Below are positions 32,375 to 40,355 of a stretch of DNA of 64,000 bases, in pieces. Both the position numbers and the translations under genes were made by a program. This stretch comes from Sphingobacterium allocomposti. GTDB lineage: Bacteria > Bacteroidota > Bacteroidia > Sphingobacteriales > Sphingobacteriaceae. The DNA lies in the NCBI RefSeq assembly GCF_008124885.1, contig NZ_VNHX01000016.1:46297-110296 (forward strand), written 5' to 3'. The notes under the pieces are model-generated. The model was given only the letters and a program-made list of their open reading frames with translations, did no database searches and had not been told where the DNA came from. Each line of letters opens with the position of its first letter. Position 1 is the first letter of the stretch.

Positions 32375-32744
32375 GATCTTAAGCTTTATAAAAGAACTGC
32401 CGAAATCCGAAATCGTTGTGATTTCTTTGTAAAAGATTAACGTGTGGAGGGTAGGAGCATGTCCATAATCGCGGATGTTTACGGGGCAACACGATGTGCG
32501 GACGACGTATAATCGTGCCATCTGCCATGGTCCTATAAAGGAAGAGGGCTTGAATGTTTCAAGCCCTCTTGCGATTACTTTTGATCTTTTTTGTATCCAA
32601 TCGTTGCCTCTTTTGTGTTTCTTTAAACGAAAGATGCCTTTCATCTTTCGACGATCAAAAGTATCGGTATCTTCTGTGGCCTTTTGCGGCCTTTCAACCT
32701 TTTCTACTATCTGAACAAGGCAACAGCGGAATGGTTTACTTTTT
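32375..32744. other. Intergenic region with two hairpins
   Basis: The 370 bases between two minus-strand genes contain two perfect inverted repeats: GAGGGCTTGAA with TTCAAGCCCTC (32543-32568), and CGAAAGATG with CATCTTTCG (32628-32650). One of them probably ends the sigma-factor transcript coming from the right. No gene is seen. Confidence 0.55.
32628..32650 (-). terminator. Hairpin downstream of second ECF sigma gene
   Basis: The 9-bp arms CGAAAGATG and CATCTTTCG are separated by 5 bases. On the minus strand the stem is followed by TTTAAAG, a weak T tract. It lies about 95 bases after the sigma stop. Confidence 0.45.
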
Positions 32745-33248
32745 TTAATTTTTTTTGCGATAAGCGCCGAGCTTTTTTTTGAGTATTCGTCGGGCGACGT
32801 GTATCCTCGTCTTCACCGTTCCTTCCGGAATCTGCAGCTGTTCGGCAATTTCGTGGTATTTGAAACCGTCGAGGAACATGGTGAGTGCTCTGTAGTTATC
32901 TTCCGGGAGCTCGCGTATGGCGGATTGAATATCATGAAGTACAAATTTTGATTCGCCGCGGTTATAAGTGAGCTGTTCGAAATGGTTGCCCGACATCAGT
33001 TCCGCCTCCATGGTCCGGTATTTGCCGATCTTTCGGTATTTGTTGATGTACACGTTGCGCATGATGACAAATAGCCACGCCACGAGTTTCGGATGGTGAA
33101 TGAACCGTTCCAGGGACGATAGCGAGCGTATGAAGGTTTCCTGTACCAGCTCTTCAATCTCGTAAGGGTTTTTGGTAAACTTGGTTGCTACGCGTTTAAG
33201 TAATGACTGGTTTTGTTCGATGGTTAAGTTCAATTGTTTAGTATTCAT
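32745..33248 (-). CDS. RNA polymerase sigma factor, ECF/sigma-70 family
   Basis: The 167-aa protein has region 2 (NPYEIEELVQETFIRSLSSL, then LVAWLFVIMRNVYINKYRK) and region 4 (LPEDNYRALTMFLDGFKYHE, then IPEGTVKTRIHVARRILKKK). It is a clear paralogue of the sigma factor at 8787-9302, with the same length and domain layout. No anti-sigma factor adjoins it. It is divergent, across about 500 bases, from a histidine kinase/response regulator pair, which may control it or share control with it. Confidence 0.93.
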   Translation of the reverse strand: MNTKQLNLTIEQNQSLLKRVATKFTKNPYEIEELVQETFIRSLSSLERFIHHPKLVAWLFVIMRNVYINKYRKIGKYRTMEAELMSGNHFEQLTYNRGESKFVLHDIQSAIRELPEDNYRALTMFLDGFKYHEIAEQLQIPEGTVKTRIHVARRILKKKLGAYRKKN

Positions 33249-33747
33249 GTTTATCGTCGGTTTGTTAATGCGGAAATACGGCTACAAAAGTGATGCAAAA
33301 ACCGGTGGCCGCCGGAAGTCGAGAGGAGGCGTGAGGAATGCACCCGAAAAATACGTTTTGCGGTAGGAAAAATACTTCGTGTCTTTATTATGTTTATAAT
33401 CAGATTTTTATGTGTATTTTGTGTCGAACGCCGGTAATAAGGAAACAACGTGGCTGTCTGTTTCTTCCACGTATTTCGCCTTAAAAATCCCGCGTTTGCC
33501 GCAATAGCAGGATGGCAGCGGTGGAACAGCGTGCTGTCGGGCGGATAATACGATGCGTTGCAGCGCCCTTTTTCCGCTAACATTTATACGTGACAATAAA
33601 CTAGTATTTATACGGGTGTCGAATACTTGATTTACGTATTTTTTACCGAGTTCTGGGTTTGATTTTTGATATTTGAGGATAGCGTTATTACCGCGACCAT
33701 CTGAAACGAGTTATAAATCAGTAGCTGTCTAACGTAGAGAGTAAGTA
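33249..33747. other. Intergenic region between divergent sigma factor and histidine kinase genes
   Basis: These 499 bases hold no convincing gene; frames on the minus strand are Arg/Ser/His-rich and unlike proteins. The stretch has several copies of the pentamer CGTATTTnn (near 33350, 33470 and 33630), similar to sequences before other stress genes in the window. Promoters of both divergent units must lie here. Confidence 0.5.
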
Positions 33748-34827
33748 ATGAACACAGAAAATAAGAACCCAATGCTTATGTCCTTATCGCCTTTACTTCC
33801 GGATGAATCCGCAGGTAACCATGGAAATGGTCTGCGTTTCTTCTACGAGGCTTTCCACGACGGACCTTTTGGTTATCTGTTTATGGATGAAGAGGCCAGA
33901 ACATTTCAACATAATGATAAAGTACGCGAGCTGTTGTGCGTGGAGGATGCTCCGCTAAACGGCCGTGTAATTTTCGACTTTTTGTTAGAAGAGGAGAGAG
34001 ACCGCGTCAAAGAGTTTTTGGACAGCGGAAAGGAGACCTTCGGTGAACCTCTTCGACTGGTTAAAGTAAAATGTAAAAAGCAGATCTTCCGTTTAGTTAC
34101 TATTTATCTCAAACGCATTTTCCATGCGGAGCGTCAGGAAAACGTCTATGTCTTATTGTTTTTGAAAAACGATTTCAATCCGACCAGCGCTTCAAAAGAG
34201 GAAAACGAGGTTTATTATAAAACGATTATAGAAACGCAGGAGGCGGAGAGAGAGTTCATTGGCGTGACATTGCATGAAAGTATTGCCCAGGAGCTGTACG
34301 CCATTCGGATCAGTTTACAGCGGTTTCTGCTGGAGCACGGTCATGAGGAGGAGATTATGCCGATCAAGAAGATGCTGAACGACACCATATACAATGTGCG
34401 TAACATATCAAATGATCTGGTGCCTACGGTATTGCGCGACATGGGCTTTTTCCAGGCTATGGATGATATGATTTTTAGGCTCAGAAGGGCGGGGATAAGT
34501 TTTAAGACAAGTATTGATAGGCGTATTACAGAGGTTTGCAGGGAGCTGCAGTTTTGTAGCTACCGGGTGATACAGGAACTTTTCAACAACTGTCTGAAGC
34601 ATGCAAGAGCTAAGGAGATCTCTTTACGTCTGCGTATAACGGGAAAGGAACTGACCATTATCGTGGAAGACGACGGTCAGGGTTTTGGCAGAGATATGGA
34701 AGATTCTTTGCGGCTCGGGACGGGCCTTCGGAATATCAGAAATAGGATAGCGCTGTATGCCGGCACTATGGATCTTTCGAGTTCACCAAAAGGAAGTAGA
34801 ATACAAATTAAACTATACACTAATTAG
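33748..34827 (+). CDS. Cytosolic sensor histidine kinase with PAS-like domain
   Basis: The 359-aa protein has no membrane segment. Residues 28-140 form a PAS-like sensor (RFFYEAFHDGPFGYLFMDEE then REL at the strand end, and FRLVTIYLKRIFH). The dimerisation helix carries the phosphoacceptor in FIGVTLHESIAQELYAIRI (His176), of the HisKA_3-like type. The ATPase domain has FNNCLKHARAKEI (N box), EDDGQGFGRD (G1) and RLGTGLRNIRNRIAL (G2). It is followed after 7 bases by its response regulator, forming a two-component pair. Confidence 0.9.
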   Translation: MNTENKNPMLMSLSPLLPDESAGNHGNGLRFFYEAFHDGPFGYLFMDEEARTFQHNDKVRELLCVEDAPLNGRVIFDFLLEEERDRVKEFLDSGKETFGEPLRLVKVKCKKQIFRLVTIYLKRIFHAERQENVYVLLFLKNDFNPTSASKEENEVYYKTIIETQEAEREFIGVTLHESIAQELYAIRISLQRFLLEHGHEEEIMPIKKMLNDTIYNVRNISNDLVPTVLRDMGFFQAMDDMIFRLRRAGISFKTSIDRRITEVCRELQFCSYRVIQELFNNCLKHARAKEISLRLRITGKELTIIVEDDGQGFGRDMEDSLRLGTGLRNIRNRIALYAGTMDLSSSPKGSRIQIKLYTN

Positions 34828-34834
34828 GATATAT

Positions 34835-35491
34835 ATGATAAAGATTATTCTAGCTGAAGATCATCTTGTCGTTCGTAACGGAATAAAATTGCTGATTGAC
34901 TCACAGGACAACTTGACGGTCGTCGGTGAGGCGAACAATGGTATCGAGGTTATGGAGTTGTTGGAAAAGGGTACCGAGGCAGATATCGTGCTGACCGACA
35001 TCAGTATGGCCGGCATGGATGGCATTCAGCTGGTGGAGCGGCTACAGCAGTTGTATCCCGGGATTAAGGTTATCATGCTCTCGATGCTTAACAGCAGCCA
35101 GCACGTCTTTCAGGCATTCGAAAAGGGAGCGAAGGGCTACCTGGTTAAGAATGTAGGTTACGATGAGCTGTTGTTTGCCATTGAGCATGTTGAGAAGGGT
35201 GGGCGCTATCTATGTGAAGAGATTGCCATGATGCTGCTGGATAAGCTCCATGATGTCCCTTCTTCTAGTACCAATGTCGAACAGCTGATGGCCGATCTGG
35301 ATATTTCGGACCGGGAACTTGAAGTACTGCAGTTGATTAGTGAAGGGTATACCAATGTGGAAATAGCAGACAAGCTCTTTCTAAGTAAACGCACCGTGGA
35401 AGGGCACCGCCAGAATCTGATTGATAAAACGGGGGTAAAGAATTCTGCTGCGTTAATTAAGCTGGCCGTCAAGAACGGACTTATTAAATAG
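34835..35491 (+). CDS. LuxR/NarL-family response regulator
   Basis: The 218-aa protein has a receiver domain with acidic residues at IILAEDH, phosphoacceptor Asp55 in VLTDISMAGMDG, and Lys in GYLVKN. The C-terminal NarL/LuxR helix-turn-helix is LEVLQLISEGYTNVEIADKL, then LSKRTVEGHRQNLIDKTG. Start 34835 (MIKIILAEDH) is the family start; the longer frame from 34757 overlaps the kinase gene. It is cotranscribed with the kinase and followed by a terminator. Confidence 0.93.
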   Translation: MIKIILAEDHLVVRNGIKLLIDSQDNLTVVGEANNGIEVMELLEKGTEADIVLTDISMAGMDGIQLVERLQQLYPGIKVIMLSMLNSSQHVFQAFEKGAKGYLVKNVGYDELLFAIEHVEKGGRYLCEEIAMMLLDKLHDVPSSSTNVEQLMADLDISDRELEVLQLISEGYTNVEIADKLFLSKRTVEGHRQNLIDKTGVKNSAALIKLAVKNGLIK

Positions 35492-35513
35492 ACTTTATCT
35501 ACCTCTACCTATG

Positions 35514-35544
35514 AAAGCGTTCGGTATACCTGAACGCTTTTTTG
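35514..35544 (+). terminator. Rho-independent terminator after response regulator
   Basis: AAAGCGTTC pairs with GAACGCTTT around a short loop, followed by TTTTG. It lies 22 bases after the stop codon. Confidence 0.9.
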
Positions 35545-35600
35545 TTGTATGGATGTGGATGGAATTTTAGTGTGAATTCATGGCACGGCATTAGTTCAGA

Positions 35601-36083
35601 CTATTTCTTTCTATTTAAGAACTTAATCGTTATGCCAATCTGGCCTAGATGATAGAGATCGTGATGGATCAGTCCTTCCACCAATTGTTTAAAGCTATAG
35701 CCGTCATTGGATATTCTTTCTAGGAACGTATCCTCCTGTTCCTTCAATATATTGACTAGCATATCTGTGCTCTTATAGAATTCGGATCTTAGGCGTCGCC
35801 AGCCAATTTCTCTTAATTGTTCGTTCGTTTTCCAGCTTTCCGAGCTGTCAGCGGATAAATCGCCCGCTGAATTCTGTATTTTACGGATGCTTTCAAGTCG
35901 CCAAACTAAGATGTGGGAGATCAGTTCGGCGACGCTATGTAACTCGGGCAAGGGTCTTTCAAAGACTTGATTCTCGTCTAGATCGGCGGTTTTCTTCCTA
36001 AAGTTTTCATCTAGCCAGCGCTCGCCTTGTTGTAGGTCAAGGAACTGTTCTATGATGTTCGTAATCAATTTGTTGTCCTGCAT
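35601..36083 (-). CDS. DinB-family protein
   Basis: The 160-aa protein begins at ATG 36083 (MQDNKLITNIIEQFLDLQQGE). It is a four-helix DinB/YfiT-type protein: the motif SVAELISHILVWRLESIRK carries the first metal-binding His, and LVEGLIHHDLYHLGQIGITIKFL carries the closing H-x-x-x-H pattern. The family includes metal-dependent thiol transferases; the substrate is unknown. The frame upstream of 36083 is a translation of the repeat unit next to the tRNA and is not part of the protein. Confidence 0.88.
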   Translation of the reverse strand: MQDNKLITNIIEQFLDLQQGERWLDENFRKKTADLDENQVFERPLPELHSVAELISHILVWRLESIRKIQNSAGDLSADSSESWKTNEQLREIGWRRLRSEFYKSTDMLVNILKEQEDTFLERISNDGYSFKQLVEGLIHHDLYHLGQIGITIKFLNRKK

Positions 36084-36282
36084 TGGTATACGTATTTGTT
36101 TAGCAGCTCGGCTTGGACGCTTTAAATTACGTAGCCTAAAGTAGCTCCTTTTCCTCAAAGGTAATAACTTCAGATTAAAGTGGCATATTGGTTCAGCCGC
36201 CTGTTCCCCGGCTTGTCCCTGAACCTCCTTCGGATCGAACCCTGCCGGGCCCTTCGGTTCGAATCTTGACCGCTGTAAACCA

Positions 36283-36314
36283 AAAAATCCCTCATCTTTC
36301 GATAAGGGATTTTT
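36283..36314 (-). terminator. Second copy of the tRNA terminator hairpin
   Basis: Arms AAAAATCCCT (36283-36292) and AGGGATTTTT (36305-36314) are the same as in the neighbouring unit at 36428-36459. This copy follows the orphan tRNA fragment and has no intact tRNA gene in front of it. Confidence 0.75.
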
Positions 36315-36427
36315 CTGCGGAGAGTGAGGGATTGGTTCAGCCGCCTGTTCCCCCGGCTTGTCCCTGAACCTCCTTCGGATCGAACCCCGCCGGGCCCTTC
36401 GGTTCGAATCCTGACCGCTGTAAACCA

Positions 36428-36459
36428 AAAAATCCCTCATCTTTCGATAAGGGATTTTT
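36428..36459 (-). terminator. Rho-independent terminator of tRNA-Ser
   Basis: Arms AAAAATCCCT and AGGGATTTTT form a 10-bp stem with the loop CATCTTTCGATA. It lies 4 bases after the mature 3' end of the tRNA. Confidence 0.85.
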
Positions 36460-36462
36460 CTG

Positions 36463-36547
36463 CGGAGAGTGAGGGATTCGAACCCCCGAACCTGTGACAG
36501 TTAACGGTTTTCAAGACCGCCGCATTCGACCACTCTGCCAACTCTCC
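36463..36547 (-). tRNA. tRNA-Ser(UGA)
   Basis: The 85-base gene reads from 36547 down to 36463. The acceptor stem is GGAGAGT paired with ACTCTCC. The anticodon stem GCGGT/ACCGT encloses the loop CTTGAAA, giving anticodon UGA. A variable arm of serine size follows (TAACTGTCACAG region), then the T arm GGTTCGAATCC type. The discriminator base is G, as in serine tRNAs. CCA is not encoded. Confidence 0.95.
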
Positions 36548-36653
36548 GCGACAAAAGTAGAAATTCTGACCTTTTCTGCAAAACTTATTTTTGCTTTGCC
36601 CTTTTAGTCCTTGAAAATGAGAGAAATTATTTTCGTTTTCTTTTGTGCCTGCA

Positions 36654-37538
36654 TTATGGTAAAATCAACTCTTTTACATGCTTTTTGATATTAGAAGAGA
36701 TCTTATCTATCGGAAGGTCGTCCGTATCCGTGCCGAACGGTTCTTCGATAGACTCGCCGATGAGCTCCAGGGAGGCCAGCACGTAAAAGATAAATGGCAC
36801 GGCGGCGATAACAAAATATCCCATGGAAAAGACATAGCCTACCGGCAAAGTAACTGAATAGATGATGATGAACTTCTTTATAAATGAGCTATAACTCAAC
36901 GGTATAGGGGTGTTTTTTATCCGTTCGCACGCACCACATACATTGGTTAGGTTCTGCAATTCGTCGTTGATAATGATGAACTGTTCGCCGGAAAGTTGTC
37001 CGTTCTTATAAAGATTGTTGGTTTTCTTAAAAATAAGCGACGCTATCTGGTTCGGACCGTGCTTCTTCTCGTCAAGATCTGCCAGTTCGGGATGTTCTTT
37101 TTCGTCTAACATGAATTTTGTATAGTCGGAACGTAGAAAATTAAAAAGAGTATCTGCATATAAAGGCAGGGCCTTCCTATAAAAATTTCGCGATACTTTG
37201 TCATCGGCGTCCAGGAAGCTATTCAGTTTGTAGGCCAAGGTCCGCGATATATTCGTGAGTGTTCCCCATTGCTTCCGCGCTTCCCACCAACGGTCGTAGG
37301 CGGTATTTGTGCGAAAGACCAGCAAAAGGGAAAGGACGAACCCCAGCAGGCTGTGCACAATCGTGATATTCTTTATCCAGCTTTTCTCCGAGAGCTTTAA
37401 ATATTCCAGCTCCCAGTAGGCAATAGCCCACGAATATAGGGCCATAATCAGAATAAAGGGTAGGAGCCTACGGAAGGTATCTGTACGGTGAAAAAACATG
37501 GTGGAAGTAAACCACTCCTTTGAATTGTATACGAGCAT
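36654..37538 (-). CDS. Bestrophin-family channel (UPF0187)
   Basis: The 294-aa membrane protein starts near the family's conserved RTDTFRRLLPFILIMALYS and has LLGFVLSLLLVFRTNTAYDRWWEAR, the bestrophin hallmark, around residues 65-90. Further segments are IIIYSVTLPVGYVFSMGYF and VIAAVPFIFYVLASLELIGE with EEPFGTDTDDLPID, the C-terminal signature. Bacterial homologues form pentameric ion channels. Residues and length are complete. It is divergent from the GH25 gene. Confidence 0.93.
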   Translation of the reverse strand: MLVYNSKEWFTSTMFFHRTDTFRRLLPFILIMALYSWAIAYWELEYLKLSEKSWIKNITIVHSLLGFVLSLLLVFRTNTAYDRWWEARKQWGTLTNISRTLAYKLNSFLDADDKVSRNFYRKALPLYADTLFNFLRSDYTKFMLDEKEHPELADLDEKKHGPNQIASLIFKKTNNLYKNGQLSGEQFIIINDELQNLTNVCGACERIKNTPIPLSYSSFIKKFIIIYSVTLPVGYVFSMGYFVIAAVPFIFYVLASLELIGESIEEPFGTDTDDLPIDKISSNIKKHVKELILP

Positions 37539-37581
37539 TGCTAGGTTTTTATTTAATATTGTCTATGAATAATATTTCTGC

Positions 37582-37589
37582 TATTTTCA
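37582..37589 (+). promoter_or_regulatory. Candidate minus-7 element close to the GH25 start
   Basis: TATTTTCA (one base from the Bacteroidota TAnnTTTG) ends 7 bases before the ATG, with TTG at about 19 bases upstream (37559). It suggests a very short or absent leader. Confidence 0.35.
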
Positions 37590-37596
37590 CCGCAAT

Positions 37597-38472
37597 ATGG
37601 CAAAAAACAAGCGGGCCGTCAAGAGAAAGACGCAAAAGGGAGACATAGAGCGGAGGCGTCTTTTGGCGTTGAGCATTTTAATTCCGGTGCTGTTGGTGTT
37701 GTTGATCGGTCTTGTCGTCACGAGGACAGATCTTCCTTACGCGGTTAAGCGATGGATATATGGTGAACAGCCTGTCGAGCAGTATAGTGCGAATGAGCAT
37801 GACCGACGGAATCTGGAACTGATGGGAAAGTTTGATGAGTACGTTTATGGTATAGACATCTCGCAATATCAAGGGCGGATACGGTGGATTGAGGTTAATA
37901 CCATCCACGATCAGGTTGCCGTAGATTTCGTCTTTATCCGCGCAACAATGGGCGAGAGGGCGAAGGACAAACGTTATGCCGAAAACTGGGAAGCGGCCGC
38001 TAGCCGCGCGAAGCTCCGCGGCGCATACCATTATTTCCGTCCGAACGAAAACTCCATACGACAAGCTGCGAATTTTATCCGGACCGTGCGGCTGAAGCCC
38101 GGAGATCTGCCACCTGTCTTAGATATCGAGGAGCGGCCGAAGAAGCAACCTATGGATTCGCTCAAGGTGGGCCTGCGGCGGTGGTTGGAGGCTGTAGAGA
38201 ACCACTACGGAATCCGGCCGATTCTGTATTCGGGAGATAGCTACTTTACCGATTTTCTGGAAAAGGAGTTCTCCGATTACGTTTTATGGATCGCCAACTA
38301 CAATTTCTGGGTAGACAAGCCGAAGAAACACTGGGATTTCTGGCAATTTACAGAACACGGCTATGTCCGCGGTATAGAGGGAAACGTAGATGTGAATATG
38401 TTCAAAGGAAGTATTGAGGAGCTCGAGGGGCTAGCAGTTCCTTATGATGCATCCCCAAACTATTCTCCCTAA
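37597..38472 (+). CDS. GH25 lysozyme (N-acetylmuramidase), membrane-anchored
   Basis: The 291-aa protein has a basic N-terminus and one membrane helix (LALSILIPVLLVLLIGLVV) acting as signal anchor. The GH25 domain starts at YGIDISQYQGRIRW (conserved Asp), continues with FVFIRATMGERAKD, GAYHYFRPNE and VLDIEERPKK, where the D-x-E carries the catalytic acid, and ends with WDFWQFTEHGYVRGIEGNVDVN. Such enzymes cut the glycan strand of peptidoglycan. The thioredoxin gene follows after 19 bases. Confidence 0.92.
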   Translation: MAKNKRAVKRKTQKGDIERRRLLALSILIPVLLVLLIGLVVTRTDLPYAVKRWIYGEQPVEQYSANEHDRRNLELMGKFDEYVYGIDISQYQGRIRWIEVNTIHDQVAVDFVFIRATMGERAKDKRYAENWEAAASRAKLRGAYHYFRPNENSIRQAANFIRTVRLKPGDLPPVLDIEERPKKQPMDSLKVGLRRWLEAVENHYGIRPILYSGDSYFTDFLEKEFSDYVLWIANYNFWVDKPKKHWDFWQFTEHGYVRGIEGNVDVNMFKGSIEELEGLAVPYDASPNYSP

Positions 38473-38491
38473 ATAGTGTTATCTTTACCGT

Positions 38492-38788
38492 ATGGCAACT
38501 TTTAACGATATTATCAATCAGCACCCGTTGGTGCTTGTGGACTTTTCCGCCACATGGTGTGGCCCTTGTCAGATGTTGGGGCCAATATTGAAAGACCTGA
38601 AAGACCATTATGGCGACGCCATATCGATTGTCAAAATTGATGTGGACAAAAACAACGACCTGGCAGCCCGCTATCGCGTGCAGGGCGTGCCCACTATGAT
38701 TCTGTACCGAAATGGTGAGCAGGTCTGGAGGCAGAGCGGAGTATTGCCGCTGCAACAGTTAACCGAGGTCGTCGACGCTTATGTCTGA
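38492..38788 (+). CDS. Thioredoxin-family protein
   Basis: The 98-aa protein is a classical single-domain thioredoxin with the redox motif WCGPC at residues 22-26 in VDFSATWCGPCQMLGPILK, the later DVDKNNDLAARYRVQGVPT with the cis-proline, and the closing RQSGVLPLQQL. It reduces disulfides in the cytosol. TATCTTTA ends four bases before the ATG and may be a minus-7 element, which would imply a nearly leaderless transcript or readthrough from the GH25 gene. Confidence 0.93.
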   Translation: MATFNDIINQHPLVLVDFSATWCGPCQMLGPILKDLKDHYGDAISIVKIDVDKNNDLAARYRVQGVPTMILYRNGEQVWRQSGVLPLQQLTEVVDAYV

Positions 38789-38802
38789 GGGGAGGCTGTT
38801 TG

Positions 38803-40128
38803 TCAATCTTCATTTTCGCCGGCACCGTTCGTGGGAGCCGGTAGTTTCGTTAGCAGCACCTTGTCGATACGATGGCCGTCCATGTCGATGACCTCCAATC
38901 TATAGTTTTTAAAGTTGATGGCTTCGCCTTCTTCGGGAACGTGATCTAAGGTCAGGAAGACAAGTCCCCCAAGGGTCGTGACATTGCCCAGGTCTTCTTC
39001 TTCGTCTTCATTCAGGTAAATCTGAAAATATTCGAGAAAGTCGCTGAGCTGTGTACGGCCGTCAATGATATGTGAACCATCTTCCCGTTTGCGGATTTGG
39101 GGCTCCGACTGGTCTTCCCCGTTTTCAATATCGCCGAACAGCGTTTTCACAATGTCTTTTATCGACACGATGCCCTGGGGGATACCGTATTCGTCGATGA
39201 CGACCGCCAGCTGTGCCTTTGCGTTTTTGAATACCTTTAAGACGCTGTAGGCATACGTATTTTCGTTGACAAACGGCATCGGCTCGATTAGTTCCTCGAG
39301 TTGTATGGGCTGGTCGTCAATGTATTTTTTTAAGAAGGTTTTGACATGTATAACACCTCGTACGCGATCAAAGCTGCCATCGATAACAGGCAGTTCGGTG
39401 TGTTCTGACCGACGGATAATGACCTTGTTGTCCTCGAAGCTGTTCTGAAGATCCAGGCAGTCGATGTTGGATCGGTGTACCATGAGGTTAATCGCACGTT
39501 TATCGCCCAGCACCAGGAGACGGTCGACGAAATCGTGCTCGAAATTTTCGATGACGCCGCTATCCACACCTTCATCCACCAGCGCTTTTATTTCTTCTTC
39601 GGTCACCGTATTCTTGGATACCTTTATGTTCAGCAGCCGGACGAGGAGGTCGGTGGAGACGCTCAGCAACCAGACGAACGGCCTCACAATACGGCTTAAC
39701 AGCTGCATCGGCGCTGCAATCAATGAAGCGTAGCGCTCAGGGATGGCCATACCGATACGTTTTGGTACCAGCTCGCCTACCACCAGAGAGAGGTATGTAA
39801 TGACCAACACTACCAGGATGATGGAAAGCTGTTGGCTGTAGGGTGCTAAAAAGGGGATGCTGCCGAAGCTTTCGGCAAGGTAGGATGAGATACTGCCTCC
39901 ACTGAAGAAACCGGTAAGAATACCGATCAGTGTAATACCGATCTGGACGGTAGACAAGAACCGGTTCGGATTTTCTTTCAACGACAGTGCAATTTTAGCC
40001 GATTTGTTATTTTTTTCTGCTGCAGCTTGTAGACGGGCCTTCCTGCTGGAAACAATAGCGATTTCAGAAGCCGAAAGCACTCCATTTAGTATAATTAAGG
40101 TAAGGATGATTAAAATCTCCGTGAGCAT
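38803..40128 (-). CDS. CNNM/CBS-domain (CorC/HlyC-like) membrane protein
   Basis: The 441-aa protein has an N-terminal DUF21/CNNM membrane domain with about four helices (LIILTLIILNGVLSASEIAIVSS carries the conserved S-A-S-E-I motif), then a pair of CBS domains (VHRSNIDCLDL to FGDIENGED) and a C-terminal CorC_HlyC domain (IDGRTQLSDFLEYF, then LGGLVFLTLDHVPEEGE). Members are linked to magnesium and cobalt export. It converges on the thioredoxin gene. Confidence 0.93.
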   Translation of the reverse strand: MLTEILIILTLIILNGVLSASEIAIVSSRKARLQAAAEKNNKSAKIALSLKENPNRFLSTVQIGITLIGILTGFFSGGSISSYLAESFGSIPFLAPYSQQLSIILVVLVITYLSLVVGELVPKRIGMAIPERYASLIAAPMQLLSRIVRPFVWLLSVSTDLLVRLLNIKVSKNTVTEEEIKALVDEGVDSGVIENFEHDFVDRLLVLGDKRAINLMVHRSNIDCLDLQNSFEDNKVIIRRSEHTELPVIDGSFDRVRGVIHVKTFLKKYIDDQPIQLEELIEPMPFVNENTYAYSVLKVFKNAKAQLAVVIDEYGIPQGIVSIKDIVKTLFGDIENGEDQSEPQIRKREDGSHIIDGRTQLSDFLEYFQIYLNEDEEEDLGNVTTLGGLVFLTLDHVPEEGEAINFKNYRLEVIDMDGHRIDKVLLTKLPAPTNGAGENED

Positions 40129-40355
40129 ATAATGCGTTTAAAACCCTAAAATACAAATTAAATCGTTAGCGGCGATACGGTCTTCGAAAAAAGCGTACTA
40201 TATCGTCTTTCGAAGGTACTTTACGGGGGGGGCGCTGAAAAAACAACTTCACAAAACATGCAAACGTTTGTTTGCGGTCGGTGTTTTCGTTTTTTAAAAT
40301 ATTTGGTGATATTGCAAAACGAATTGCATAATTATGTGACACTTGAAATTTTATA

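Larger units (their letters stand above)
36187..36475. repeat. Tandem duplication of a 144-145 bp unit containing a tRNA-Ser 3' end and terminator
   Basis: Two units, 36187-36330 and 36331-36475, differ at only about three positions (one extra C and two T/C changes). Each holds, on the minus strand, the last bases of the serine tRNA acceptor and T arm, the terminator hairpin and a GC-rich tract that can fold on itself (GGATCGAACC with GGTTCGAATCC, and GGTTCAG with CTGAACC). The right unit continues into the complete tRNA gene; the left unit is a 3' fragment only. Confidence 0.9.

Noticed and set aside
31925..32644. 239-aa form of the PA2169-type protein
   Set aside because: The first 90 residues are not similar to the family and contain Cys/Arg-rich intergenic translation; the family start fits ATG 32374.
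33251..33583. 110-aa minus-strand frame upstream of the second sigma factor
   Set aside because: Its composition (Arg, His, Ser, Cys) is typical of non-coding sequence and it occupies the shared promoter region.
36084..36440. N-terminal extension of the DinB protein reaching into the repeat
   Set aside because: The DinB family begins at 36083 and the extension simply translates the tandem repeat twice; it is Arg/Gly/Pro-rich and not protein-like.
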